A stretch of 64,000 nucleotides of DNA, from NCBI RefSeq assembly GCF_000369505.1, contig NZ_KB850055.1, positions 2,041,513 through 2,105,512 of the forward strand, read 5' to 3'. Shown one piece after another: positions 37,717 to 46,121 of the stretch. A program made the position numbers and the translations under genes. The stretch comes from Acinetobacter sp. NIPH 298 (GTDB lineage Bacteria; Pseudomonadota; Gammaproteobacteria; Pseudomonadales; Moraxellaceae). The notes beneath the pieces are model-generated. The model was not told the DNA's origin and searched no databases. It saw only the letters and a list, made by a program, of their open reading frames with translations. Each line of letters begins with the position of its first letter. The first letter of the stretch is position 1.

Positions 37717-38859
37717 CTATTTCAGTTTCGGGTCTAATGCATCACGCAATGCATCGGTGAACATTGAAAATGCCGTGACTAACACTGCCATGGCGATCGA
37801 TGCCGCTGCCAATTGCCACCATTTGCCTAGAATTAACTCAGTTTGTGCTTCATTCAACATGCTTCCCCAAGACACCACACCCACTGGAACGCCAAAACCA
37901 AGGAAGCTCAGAATCACTTCGGATTTGATAAATGCCACAACAAGAATAGAAATTTGTACTAAAGCAATATGACTGACATTGGGAAAAATATGCACAAACA
38001 TACGGCGCGAATGGCTGACACCAATCGCCTTAGCAGCCAGTACATATTCGCGAGATTTGTGCTTCATATACTCGGCACGAATCAAGCGAAATACACCTGT
38101 CCAGCCCGTTAAACCTAAAATAAGTACAATCGAAAGTACCCCTTTTTGTTGCAGAACCGCCGCAACGGCTAACACCAATAACAGATAAGGAATTGAGGTA
38201 AAAATATTGTAGAACCAGTTCAGTACATCATCGACCCAACCACCAAAATAGCCTGCAATCGCCCCTAAACCCGTACCAATCACCACTGCCAATAAAGCAG
38301 ATAGCAATCCAACGAGGATCGATGTTTCAGCACCTTTAATGGTTTTGAGTAAAATATCTTGCCCCCACTTATCAGCACCAAAAGCGAGCGTGGTTTTTAA
38401 TTCTTGGTTGTGATCGAGTAAATGCTCACCCAATTGCTGATCAATGGCTTGCATATCTGCGGCTAAAGGATCTGTCACCCCATAGTAATCAATTGGAGTT
38501 TCGGTGATCTGCTCATTTGCAATTTGCATATTCAATTCACGAATAATCTCTTTTAAAGGATCAACAGGATTTTCAGGTAAAGCTTGCAACGGTTCTGATT
38601 TTTTCTCAGTAATCCGTTCCTCAACATCAGCACCGATAAAAGTAGGTGCTGCATAACTCACCGCAACCTCTTTATTCCAATTCGATGCAACCACACCTGT
38701 TACCGACAAAACCAAGACGATGAAATAACTCAGCACGACGAGTAGCGAAACCATTGCAATACGATCTGCTTTTAAGCGCTGTACAGCCAACTGCCAGAGT
38801 CCAGACGAAGTTGCGTCAGACTGAGCAGATGCCTTTCTTTTGAATAATATATTCAGCAT
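37717..38859 (-). CDS. peptide ABC transporter permease (OppC/YejE-like)
   Basis: Inner-membrane permease of 380 aa. TM1 (about 35-60, MVSLLVVLSYFIVLVLSVTG) is followed by a long soluble insert (about 62-175) before ADKWGQDILLKTIKGAETSILVG, where the usual OppC linker is short. Five further membrane helices and the EAA-type loop (AAKAIGVSHSRRMFVHIFPN) follow. The insert is probably periplasmic and is longer than in OppC; E. coli YejE also has an extended N-terminal part. It starts 7 bases after the other permease. Confidence 0.92.
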   Translation of the reverse strand: MLNILFKRKASAQSDATSSGLWQLAVQRLKADRIAMVSLLVVLSYFIVLVLSVTGVVASNWNKEVAVSYAAPTFIGADVEERITEKKSEPLQALPENPVDPLKEIIRELNMQIANEQITETPIDYYGVTDPLAADMQAIDQQLGEHLLDHNQELKTTLAFGADKWGQDILLKTIKGAETSILVGLLSALLAVVIGTGLGAIAGYFGGWVDDVLNWFYNIFTSIPYLLLVLAVAAVLQQKGVLSIVLILGLTGWTGVFRLIRAEYMKHKSREYVLAAKAIGVSHSRRMFVHIFPNVSHIALVQISILVVAFIKSEVILSFLGFGVPVGVVSWGSMLNEAQTELILGKWWQLAAASIAMAVLVTAFSMFTDALRDALDPKLK

Positions 38860-38866
38860 ATTGCAC

Positions 38867-39805
38867 CTACTTCAACTGTACGCGCGGATCGATTAATTTA
38901 TAAATCAGATCAGCTATTAAGTTAAAACACATGGTCGCAGCAGCGATGTACACGGTAATCGCTTTAATGACAGGAAAATCACTCCGCTCCACCGCAATAA
39001 TGACTTCGCGACCAATGCCGGGAATACCAAAAAAACGTTCAATTAAAAATGCACCGATCAGTAATGCAGGCAAAGTTGCCATGACATCGGTCACGATGGG
39101 GATAGATGCATTGCGTAATACATGCACACCAAAAATTCGATGTTCACCCACCCCTTTTGCGCGTGCAGTACGGACATAATCCTGATTGACTTCATCTAAA
39201 ATAAAGCTGCGATAAAGTCTGAGCGTTGGCGCAATACTCACCACTAGCATGATCAAAATCGGCAGTAACGCATATTTAAATAAGTTTTCACTAAAACTAT
39301 CGCTCCAGCCTTGCACTGGAAACCAACCCAATTGATAAGCAAAGAAATATTGGAAAACAATGATATAAACCAAAATACTGATCGACATACCGATGGTGCA
39401 TAACATCATTACCATCCGATCAGTCAAACTGCCTCGTACTGAAGCAACTGCCAAAGCCAAAATGATCGAAATAATCGTTTGTAAAATCGTCAGTGGAATC
39501 AAGATGGTGAGCGAGGGCCCTAAACGTGTCGTAATAATCTGGGAGACGGACTCACCGGTACTCCAACTCACGCCATAATCAAAGGTTAAAATTTGCTGAA
39601 TAAAAATCCAGAGTTGCACATAGTAAGGCTGATCAACCCCAAGCTGCTGACGAATATTTTCAATTTGCTCAGGATTCGACATTTTCCCTGCCAAGATATA
39701 AGCAGGATCTCCCCCTACCCAATTGAACAAGAAAAAGATCAGCAGCACGACACCCAGCATGGTTGGGATCATCTGCCATATGCGACGTACAATATATGCC
39801 AGCAT
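38867..39805 (-). CDS. peptide ABC transporter permease (OppB/YejB-like)
   Basis: A 312-aa permease with the OppB N-terminal signature (MLAYIVRRIWQMIPTMLGVVLLIFFL, VGGDPAYILAG), a conserved periplasmic stretch (QLGVDQPYYVQLWIF) and an EAA loop (YVRTARAKGVGEHRIFGVHVLRN), ending IYKLIDPRVQLK as in this family. About six membrane helices are visible. It sits between the exported M3 peptidase gene (11-base gap) and the second permease, inside the six-gene operon. Confidence 0.93.
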   Translation of the reverse strand: MLAYIVRRIWQMIPTMLGVVLLIFFLFNWVGGDPAYILAGKMSNPEQIENIRQQLGVDQPYYVQLWIFIQQILTFDYGVSWSTGESVSQIITTRLGPSLTILIPLTILQTIISIILALAVASVRGSLTDRMVMMLCTIGMSISILVYIIVFQYFFAYQLGWFPVQGWSDSFSENLFKYALLPILIMLVVSIAPTLRLYRSFILDEVNQDYVRTARAKGVGEHRIFGVHVLRNASIPIVTDVMATLPALLIGAFLIERFFGIPGIGREVIIAVERSDFPVIKAITVYIAAATMCFNLIADLIYKLIDPRVQLK

Positions 39806-39816
39806 AAAGATGCCCC

Positions 39817-41832
39817 TTATTTAATTCGTTGACCTGAAATTTCATTGAAAAATGCAGTGTTATTGGGTTTACGTCCAAGAAACGTTTCAACCAATGTTTG
39901 TGCAGGCTTTTGGCTACCTTGAGATAAAATGGTTTCGCGATAACGCTGTCCAACCTCGGCATTGTTCAGGTTATTGCCAAAGGCTGACAACATATCTAAG
40001 GCCATGACCTCAGACCACATATAGCCATAATAGCTACTTTGATAACCGCCCATAATGTGCCCAAACTGACCTGGAAATTGTGTCGTGGGTACATAACCCA
40101 ATGCCGTTGCACCTTCCATTTTTCCCCATAGATCGAGCGGTTGTACCTTCAAAGCATCAACACCATGTAGTGCCATATCATACTGGGCATATAATGTTTG
40201 ACGCGCATAATGCAGACCACGCCCATAACCATGCACAGCATTTAATTTTTCGATCAAGGCATCATCGACACGTGGACAACCTGGTTTGCAATAATCTGCA
40301 ACTTTTGACAGGGTTTCTTTACGTCTCGCCCACTCTTCATACATTTGTGACGGCGCTTCAACAAAGTCACGCTCTACACTGGTTCCAGCTTGTGATGCAT
40401 AACGCGTGTCTGACAAAATGCCATGTAAAGCATGTCCAAACTCATGTACGAATGTTTCCAACTCATCACTATTCAGCCCCTTGCGGTTAAAATTAGTGAC
40501 CAATGCTGAGATTGGTTTGCGCTCAGTTAAACGACTTCTTCCAAAAACACTCCAAACTGCAGCATGTCCATACTTGCCTTCGCGTGGGAATTTATCCATG
40601 TACAAACCGCCGATTAATTGCTTTGTTTTCGCATCGACCACATCGTAATACTCGACTTCGTCTTGCCAAACTTCTACATTTACTGGCTTAAATTCAATCC
40701 CATATAAATCAGATGAAATAGCAAATAACCAATCTTGTGTCGCTTGCGTAGGAAAATATTCACGCAAGTTTTCCTGATCAATTTGATATTTGGCTTGACG
40801 GAGTTTTTCACTCCAATATTCCTCGCTCCAGCGCTCGATCTTGGCTTGTTGTAATGGAATATTTAAACTTTTTGCTTTGAACTCGCCTAAGGTCTGAGCT
40901 TCTTTTTGTTCTAACGGCGCTACTGTTGCATGAACTTCTGCTAAAAATTGATTGACTGCCTCTGGTGTCTTTGCCATCCGCTTTTGTAAAGCCCATTCAG
41001 CATAACTAGATTTTCCAAAAAGCTGCGCTAAGGCATAGCGTAAATCGATCGCTTGCTTCAGCAATGCTAAATTCTTTTCTCCACCACGACGACTAAAAGC
41101 AATTTGGTAGCGCTTACGTGCATCATCATTTTCTGCAAGCTGCATAAAAGGACGGTATTCAGGATATTCAAAACCCAATAAATAATGACCTTTATCATTT
41201 TTGCTTAAAGCATCAATATAGCTTTGTGGTAAACCTTTTAACTCAGCGGCACTAAATTCTAATTTCTGAGGATTTTCACGTACATTTCTGGCATAGACCT
41301 GCTCAACCGTTGCGAGTTCATCCAAAATCTCTTTCAAACGTTTTTGTTTGTTGGTGGTCAGCAGAATGCCTTTTTCCTCAAAATTATCCAAAATGTCTTG
41401 CTGAAATTTGCTGTCTATTGCATCAGATGGCTTTAGTTTTTTAAACTGCCGATAGAGCTTAGGATTTTGAAAAATATCGGTTTGGAACTGCGTGATTTTA
41501 ACCTCACAATCCTCTGCCGCATTGCGTACATCTTCATCGGGATAAACGTTGCCGTATAAACCAATCGGCCCATAAAAATCTTCAAATTCTGCAAAGATAC
41601 GATCCCATTCTGCTAGAACAGGAGCTGCAGGTGCATCTTGTTTTAACCGCAACATTTCTACCGACTTAAGCTGTTTTTTCACCTCATTCATTTTGGCATC
41701 GCACATTGTTGCAATGTCTTGGGCCTGAAATGTTGGCAATGTCTGACGCTTTGTGGTTTCTGCGATTGCCATCTGGCTAACGCCCATCGTCAATAAACAT
41801 AAGGTGGTTAATTTAAAGGTATTGAATTTCAT
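39817..41832 (-). CDS. exported M3-family metallopeptidase (oligopeptidase)
   Basis: A zinc oligopeptidase of 671 aa. The M3 motif HEFGH is at residues 463-467 in ETFVHEFGHALHGILSD, followed by DFVEAPSQMYEEW, whose first Glu is the third zinc ligand. A clear signal peptide (MKFNTFKLTTLCLLTMGVSQMAIA, then ETT) predicts a periplasmic location, unlike the cytosolic M3 enzymes PrlC and Dcp of E. coli. Cysteines near residues 43, about 109 and in DYCKPGCP could form disulfides, in keeping with export. Placement between binding-protein and permease genes suggests it trims imported peptides before inner-membrane transport. Confidence 0.93.
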   Translation of the reverse strand: MKFNTFKLTTLCLLTMGVSQMAIAETTKRQTLPTFQAQDIATMCDAKMNEVKKQLKSVEMLRLKQDAPAAPVLAEWDRIFAEFEDFYGPIGLYGNVYPDEDVRNAAEDCEVKITQFQTDIFQNPKLYRQFKKLKPSDAIDSKFQQDILDNFEEKGILLTTNKQKRLKEILDELATVEQVYARNVRENPQKLEFSAAELKGLPQSYIDALSKNDKGHYLLGFEYPEYRPFMQLAENDDARKRYQIAFSRRGGEKNLALLKQAIDLRYALAQLFGKSSYAEWALQKRMAKTPEAVNQFLAEVHATVAPLEQKEAQTLGEFKAKSLNIPLQQAKIERWSEEYWSEKLRQAKYQIDQENLREYFPTQATQDWLFAISSDLYGIEFKPVNVEVWQDEVEYYDVVDAKTKQLIGGLYMDKFPREGKYGHAAVWSVFGRSRLTERKPISALVTNFNRKGLNSDELETFVHEFGHALHGILSDTRYASQAGTSVERDFVEAPSQMYEEWARRKETLSKVADYCKPGCPRVDDALIEKLNAVHGYGRGLHYARQTLYAQYDMALHGVDALKVQPLDLWGKMEGATALGYVPTTQFPGQFGHIMGGYQSSYYGYMWSEVMALDMLSAFGNNLNNAEVGQRYRETILSQGSQKPAQTLVETFLGRKPNNTAFFNEISGQRIK

Positions 41833-41853
41833 GATGACTCCAGTTCTTTATTT

Positions 41854-43665
41854 CTATTTCTTCATATCAATGTCGATGTACATCCATTCCGCAGGAAGAA
41901 TGGGATGCTTTTTAAAACCAATCACACGCGGTTGGGCCAAGATGTTGCGATAACGAGCACCGATCACTTGTACAGGCATATAGACTTCCAAGACACGTGA
42001 CATTTTTCGGTATAAGGCATCACGTTCTGGACTAGGTGGCAGCTTCTGAGTTTGTTCGTATAGGCGGTCAAATTCAGGAATTTCGGCACAGCTGTTGTTA
42101 CTTACATGAACGTTCTTGCCATAAAAAAGCTGCATAAAATTATCTGCATCAGGATAGTCAGCAATCCAAGCAGATGTTTTGAACATGGTTTTGCATTGTT
42201 TTTCTAACTTCAGTGCTTCTGAAAATGGCAAAGATTTGGTGGTCATTTGGATCTTGAGACTATCCAGAATTTTTTTCCAAAACTCCGCTTGTTGCTGACT
42301 TCTTAGACTATTTCCAGAGATCGTCATATCAATTACAAGCGGCTTTCCATTCGGCAGCGTTCGCCAACCATTTGCACTCACCTTGTAGTTATAACGATCA
42401 AGCAACAGATTGGCGGCTTTGACTGAATACGGAATACTGCTTCTATAATCAGGGTCGTAGCCGACTACACCATCTGGGATCAGTGCTTGTAATTTTTGGG
42501 CATCCCCTTTTTGCAAGATGTTGATATAACTGTCGGCAGAAAAAGCCATCGCCATGGCACGGCGGAGTGCAATTTTTTCTTTACTCAACCCACCGACAAC
42601 TGGGTGTTTCATATTCCAATAGTGATAGTCAATGGATGGATCAACGATACGAGACAGTTGCACACCTTTTTTTACCAATTCAGGTTTCAACTCACCATTC
42701 TGCAAAGCTTGAACGGTCAACTCACCATCAAGCTGAAATAAATCAACCTCATCTTTACTAAAGGACAGCCAACGTGACTGTCCCTCTTCCATCACTTGGA
42801 TATCGATGACACCAATTTGCGGCATCTGTTTGCCTTGCATGGCTTGAACTATTTTCTGGTCTTCAGCAGAACTCGCTTTAAAGTTCCAAACAAAACTTCG
42901 GAAGTCGGGATTGGCTTTTAAAATGATACGTGACCCCGGTGTCCAACGAGCCAGCATATAAGGACCTGTGCCCACAGGATGTCCCATGGCAAAACCAGCT
43001 TTGTTTCGATACTTTTCGATCACCTCTCTGGCAACTGCGCCAGCAGGTTGATGCGCCAAGATCATCGGGAAGTTTTGATCAGGACTGGTCAGTTGAATCA
43101 CCAAGGTATAGCGATCTGGTGTCTGTAAGCCGACAACAGGTTGATCGTAATTAAATTTTCCTGTTTTTTGTGCTTGCTTCAGCACTGCATCCATTCCCGC
43201 AATACGCCCATCTAGCAACCAACTGTTAGGTGAACGCAAGTTTGGATCGAGCAAGCGCTTAAAGGTATAAGCATAATCAGCGGAGGTTAGTTCTCGCTTT
43301 TTTCCCTTAAATGCTGGGTCATCAACAAAATAAATACCTTTCTGGATTCGAATGGTATAGGTCAAACCATCTGCACTAACCTCTGGTAAACCAATTGCTG
43401 TTCGAGGCACTAATTTTGCAGGTGAAACCAAATAATCATAGGTAAATAAGGTTTCAAAAATAGAACCATTCACATGCGCAGAATATAAGTCGTGTACACC
43501 CGCAGGATCAAAACCTGTTTCTGCGACGGGAAAGACATAACGCAATACTTTATTTGGATCGGCTGGGCTTTTGGCAGCAAACAGTGAAGTTGAAAGCGTT
43601 GCCGTGAGCCCAACACAAATTGCCAAACCATAGCGTGTTAACGAAAGTTTAAAATTTTGCTTCAT
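41854..43665 (-). CDS. peptide ABC transporter substrate-binding protein, second paralogue
   Basis: Periplasmic binding protein of family 5 (SBP_bac_5), 603 aa, with signal peptide MKQNFKLSLTRYGLAICVG...LFA and cleavage near FAA. Core family text: LRYVFPVAETGFDPAGVHD, ETLFTYDYLVSPAKLVPRTA, GHPVGTGPYMLARWTPGSRI and a C-terminal AWIADYPDADNFMQLFYG. It is the same length as, and clearly paralogous to, the product of the gene immediately upstream (14-base gap). It is more like YejA/OppA-type peptide binders than sugar or metal binders. The ligand is unknown. Confidence 0.92.
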   Translation of the reverse strand: MKQNFKLSLTRYGLAICVGLTATLSTSLFAAKSPADPNKVLRYVFPVAETGFDPAGVHDLYSAHVNGSIFETLFTYDYLVSPAKLVPRTAIGLPEVSADGLTYTIRIQKGIYFVDDPAFKGKKRELTSADYAYTFKRLLDPNLRSPNSWLLDGRIAGMDAVLKQAQKTGKFNYDQPVVGLQTPDRYTLVIQLTSPDQNFPMILAHQPAGAVAREVIEKYRNKAGFAMGHPVGTGPYMLARWTPGSRIILKANPDFRSFVWNFKASSAEDQKIVQAMQGKQMPQIGVIDIQVMEEGQSRWLSFSKDEVDLFQLDGELTVQALQNGELKPELVKKGVQLSRIVDPSIDYHYWNMKHPVVGGLSKEKIALRRAMAMAFSADSYINILQKGDAQKLQALIPDGVVGYDPDYRSSIPYSVKAANLLLDRYNYKVSANGWRTLPNGKPLVIDMTISGNSLRSQQQAEFWKKILDSLKIQMTTKSLPFSEALKLEKQCKTMFKTSAWIADYPDADNFMQLFYGKNVHVSNNSCAEIPEFDRLYEQTQKLPPSPERDALYRKMSRVLEVYMPVQVIGARYRNILAQPRVIGFKKHPILPAEWMYIDIDMKK

Positions 43666-43679
43666 CTTGAACTCATCAC

Positions 43680-45491
43680 TTATTTTTGACGCGGTGAAGC
43701 AATATCTAGATATTGCCAGTTGGTATTCATGATTGGATGGGCTTTGAAGCCTTGCACATGGGGCTGAATGACCCAGTTTCTTATGCGGGTGTCTTGAAGA
43801 ATAAAAGGATGATCTGCTTCGATTTGTCGGCTCATTTTTTCATAAAAGGGCATGCGCTGTTCTGGCGCGTGCTGCATCGCTTGTTTATATAAACGATCAT
43901 AAGCTGCTGACTGATAACAAGATTGATTCGCGCGCCCAACGTTAGGTCCATAAAGCAATTGGGTGAAATTCTCTCCTTCTGGATAATCTGCATGCCATGC
44001 GCCACCCCAAATCATGTATTGACATTGAGTTGCCGCCTTTAAATTATCGGCAAAATTACTGACTTTAAATTCTGCTCTGATGCCAATTGCATCTAAGTTT
44101 TTCTTCCACAACTCAGAATACATCACTGAAGCAGAGCCGCTTTCTGTATTAATTTTTAAAGTTAAAGCGTTGCCATTGGGTAAAGTACGATAACCATCCG
44201 CAGCTTTTTTATATCCAAAATAATCCAGCAGTTTATTTGCGAGAACAGGGTTGTAACCAATGCTGCTACGATAATTCGGGTTATGACCATTTACACCTGC
44301 GGGAACCAACATCTCGGCTTTGACTGCCTGTCCCTTTCTTAAAATGCGGATATATTCATCCAAATTAAAAGACATCGCTATGGCTCGTCTTAATGCAACT
44401 TTATCTAAGCTCTTTCCACCTATGATCGGGTCGCGCATATTCAGCATGGTATAAGTGATTTCAGCTTCTTTATTTGGATAAAGGAGAATACCTTGTTGTT
44501 TCACCTCAGCTTTTAATTGATTATTTTGATCCAATACTTTGGGAACTGAGCTTGAGGTTAACTTATCAAAATCAAGTTGTTTGGATTTAAAGGCTAACCA
44601 ACGTGACTGTTCTTCTTCGATAATACTGATGTTCACTTTGCCAATTTGTGGCATCTTTTTGCCCGTCATTTCTTTGACAAGCTGATTATCCCAAGCCGTT
44701 CCCGTCGACTTATAATTCCAGACAAAACCACGATAATCAGGATTTGCGACCAACTCTATTTTGCTACGAGGAACATACTTGCTGAGCATATATGGACCTG
44801 TACCAACAGGATGCATACCCAAACGGTCTTTATAATATTCAACCACTTCACGAGCAACTGCACCAAAAGTGCTATATGCCAAAATATAAGGAAAGTTATA
44901 ATCAGGTTGTGTCAGTGTGAATTGAATCGTATAACGATCTAATGCCTTGATTCCCTCAATCGGCGCATCATAATCAAATCGACCAGACTTCCTCGCTTGA
45001 TCAACCAACACATTTGCACCGACAATTTTATGATCGATAAAAGCAAATGATGAGGAATGATTTTTAGGATCTAAAATACGTTTAATCGAATAAACATAAT
45101 CCTCTGCAACCAACTCTCTGCGCTTGCCTTTGAATGCAGGATCATTGGTAAAATAAATCTCTGGTTTTATTTTAAAAATATAAACTTTGCCTTTTTCTTG
45201 AATAATGGGCATGTCTTCTGCCGTTGATGGCACAAGTTTTACTGGACTAGCCAAATAATCATATTGGAGTAACCTTTCAAAAATAACATCAGCAACATTC
45301 CCACTATAGAAATTGAAAGTTTTAACCATATCAAAACCATCATCGGGGGCTTCAAAAGCAATTCGAAGCACTTTGTCCGCTTGTGCTGGTGTTTTGGCAT
45401 ATCCAATTGAGGCAAATGCAATAATGGTTGAAAACAAAGCAACGCTAGAAAATTTAGACTTCAACTCAGTGCTCACATCGTCGTTTTTCAA
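43680..45491 (-). CDS. peptide ABC transporter substrate-binding protein, first paralogue
   Basis: SBP_bac_5 protein, about 603 aa, first gene of the leftward operon. Signal peptide KFSSVALFSTIIAFASIGYA is followed by KTPAQADKVLRIAFEAPDDGFD. Shared blocks with its neighbour include FTNDPAFKGKRREL, MHPVGTGPYMLSKYVPRSKI and WHADYPEGENFTQLLYGPN. Overall divergence from the paralogue is considerable, suggesting different peptides. The start is uncertain: TTG 45491 or GTG 45476, neither with a strong ribosome binding site; both keep the signal peptide. Confidence 0.9.
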   Translation of the reverse strand: MKNDDVSTELKSKFSSVALFSTIIAFASIGYAKTPAQADKVLRIAFEAPDDGFDMVKTFNFYSGNVADVIFERLLQYDYLASPVKLVPSTAEDMPIIQEKGKVYIFKIKPEIYFTNDPAFKGKRRELVAEDYVYSIKRILDPKNHSSSFAFIDHKIVGANVLVDQARKSGRFDYDAPIEGIKALDRYTIQFTLTQPDYNFPYILAYSTFGAVAREVVEYYKDRLGMHPVGTGPYMLSKYVPRSKIELVANPDYRGFVWNYKSTGTAWDNQLVKEMTGKKMPQIGKVNISIIEEEQSRWLAFKSKQLDFDKLTSSSVPKVLDQNNQLKAEVKQQGILLYPNKEAEITYTMLNMRDPIIGGKSLDKVALRRAIAMSFNLDEYIRILRKGQAVKAEMLVPAGVNGHNPNYRSSIGYNPVLANKLLDYFGYKKAADGYRTLPNGNALTLKINTESGSASVMYSELWKKNLDAIGIRAEFKVSNFADNLKAATQCQYMIWGGAWHADYPEGENFTQLLYGPNVGRANQSCYQSAAYDRLYKQAMQHAPEQRMPFYEKMSRQIEADHPFILQDTRIRNWVIQPHVQGFKAHPIMNTNWQYLDIASPRQK

Positions 45492-46121
45492 TAAACGCTA
45501 GTCTTTCGAATAGCAACCAATCACTTAACGATTCGAGCATCTTTGTTTAATCAAATGATATTTCTAATGAAATTTAAAAATTGATTATTTTTTACCATTC
45601 ATAAAAATAACAAAGATGGAAGAATCATTTCCATGACGGAAAAACCACTGCCAAATTCATGCCACTTTTCAAATAAAATATTTAACGACAATCAAAAGTT
45701 TTTTAATAAGTAGTCTAAAGATATGGATTTATCGATGTTAATTAAAAGTAATATTATGCAAAGATCATTTTTTGATATTAATTTACACCTCAGACAGTAT
45801 AAAAATACAAATGCATAATTTTAAATAAATAAATATTGTTCCGCACCAAATAAAAGCAACACCCAAACATCCTGATTCATTTTAATGCGATATAAAAAAT
45901 CATGATTGTTGTAGAAAAATGACAATAAAAATAATTTTTGTATATTCATTGTTTTTTAATAATTAGTAAAAATATGAAACGCTTATTAGATAAAACTAGA
46001 ACGCTTTTACACAATTTAATCTAGACCAATTGAGACCTAAAAACGGTATTTGGCACATGTCTTGCTAAAACGATTTTGTTCATTCTTTAGAGTGACCGTC
46101 TATTTAGGGGTTATAAATTCA
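45492..46121. other. 630-bp AT-rich divergent control region
   Basis: Separates the leftward peptide ABC operon from the rightward receptor-TonB operon. I find no credible gene here. It is strongly AT-rich with many A and T runs, so promoters for both directions and a shared regulator site are likely, but I could not pick a secure -35/-10 pair. I looked for a Fur box and found none as good as the one at 25111. A frame opening at TTG 46050 is only an upstream extension of the receptor gene. Confidence 0.5.

Noticed and set aside
45492..46121. Fur box in the divergent control region of the peptide locus
   Set aside because: AT-rich stretches resemble the consensus loosely, but none matches as well as the site at 25111, so I do not claim iron regulation there.
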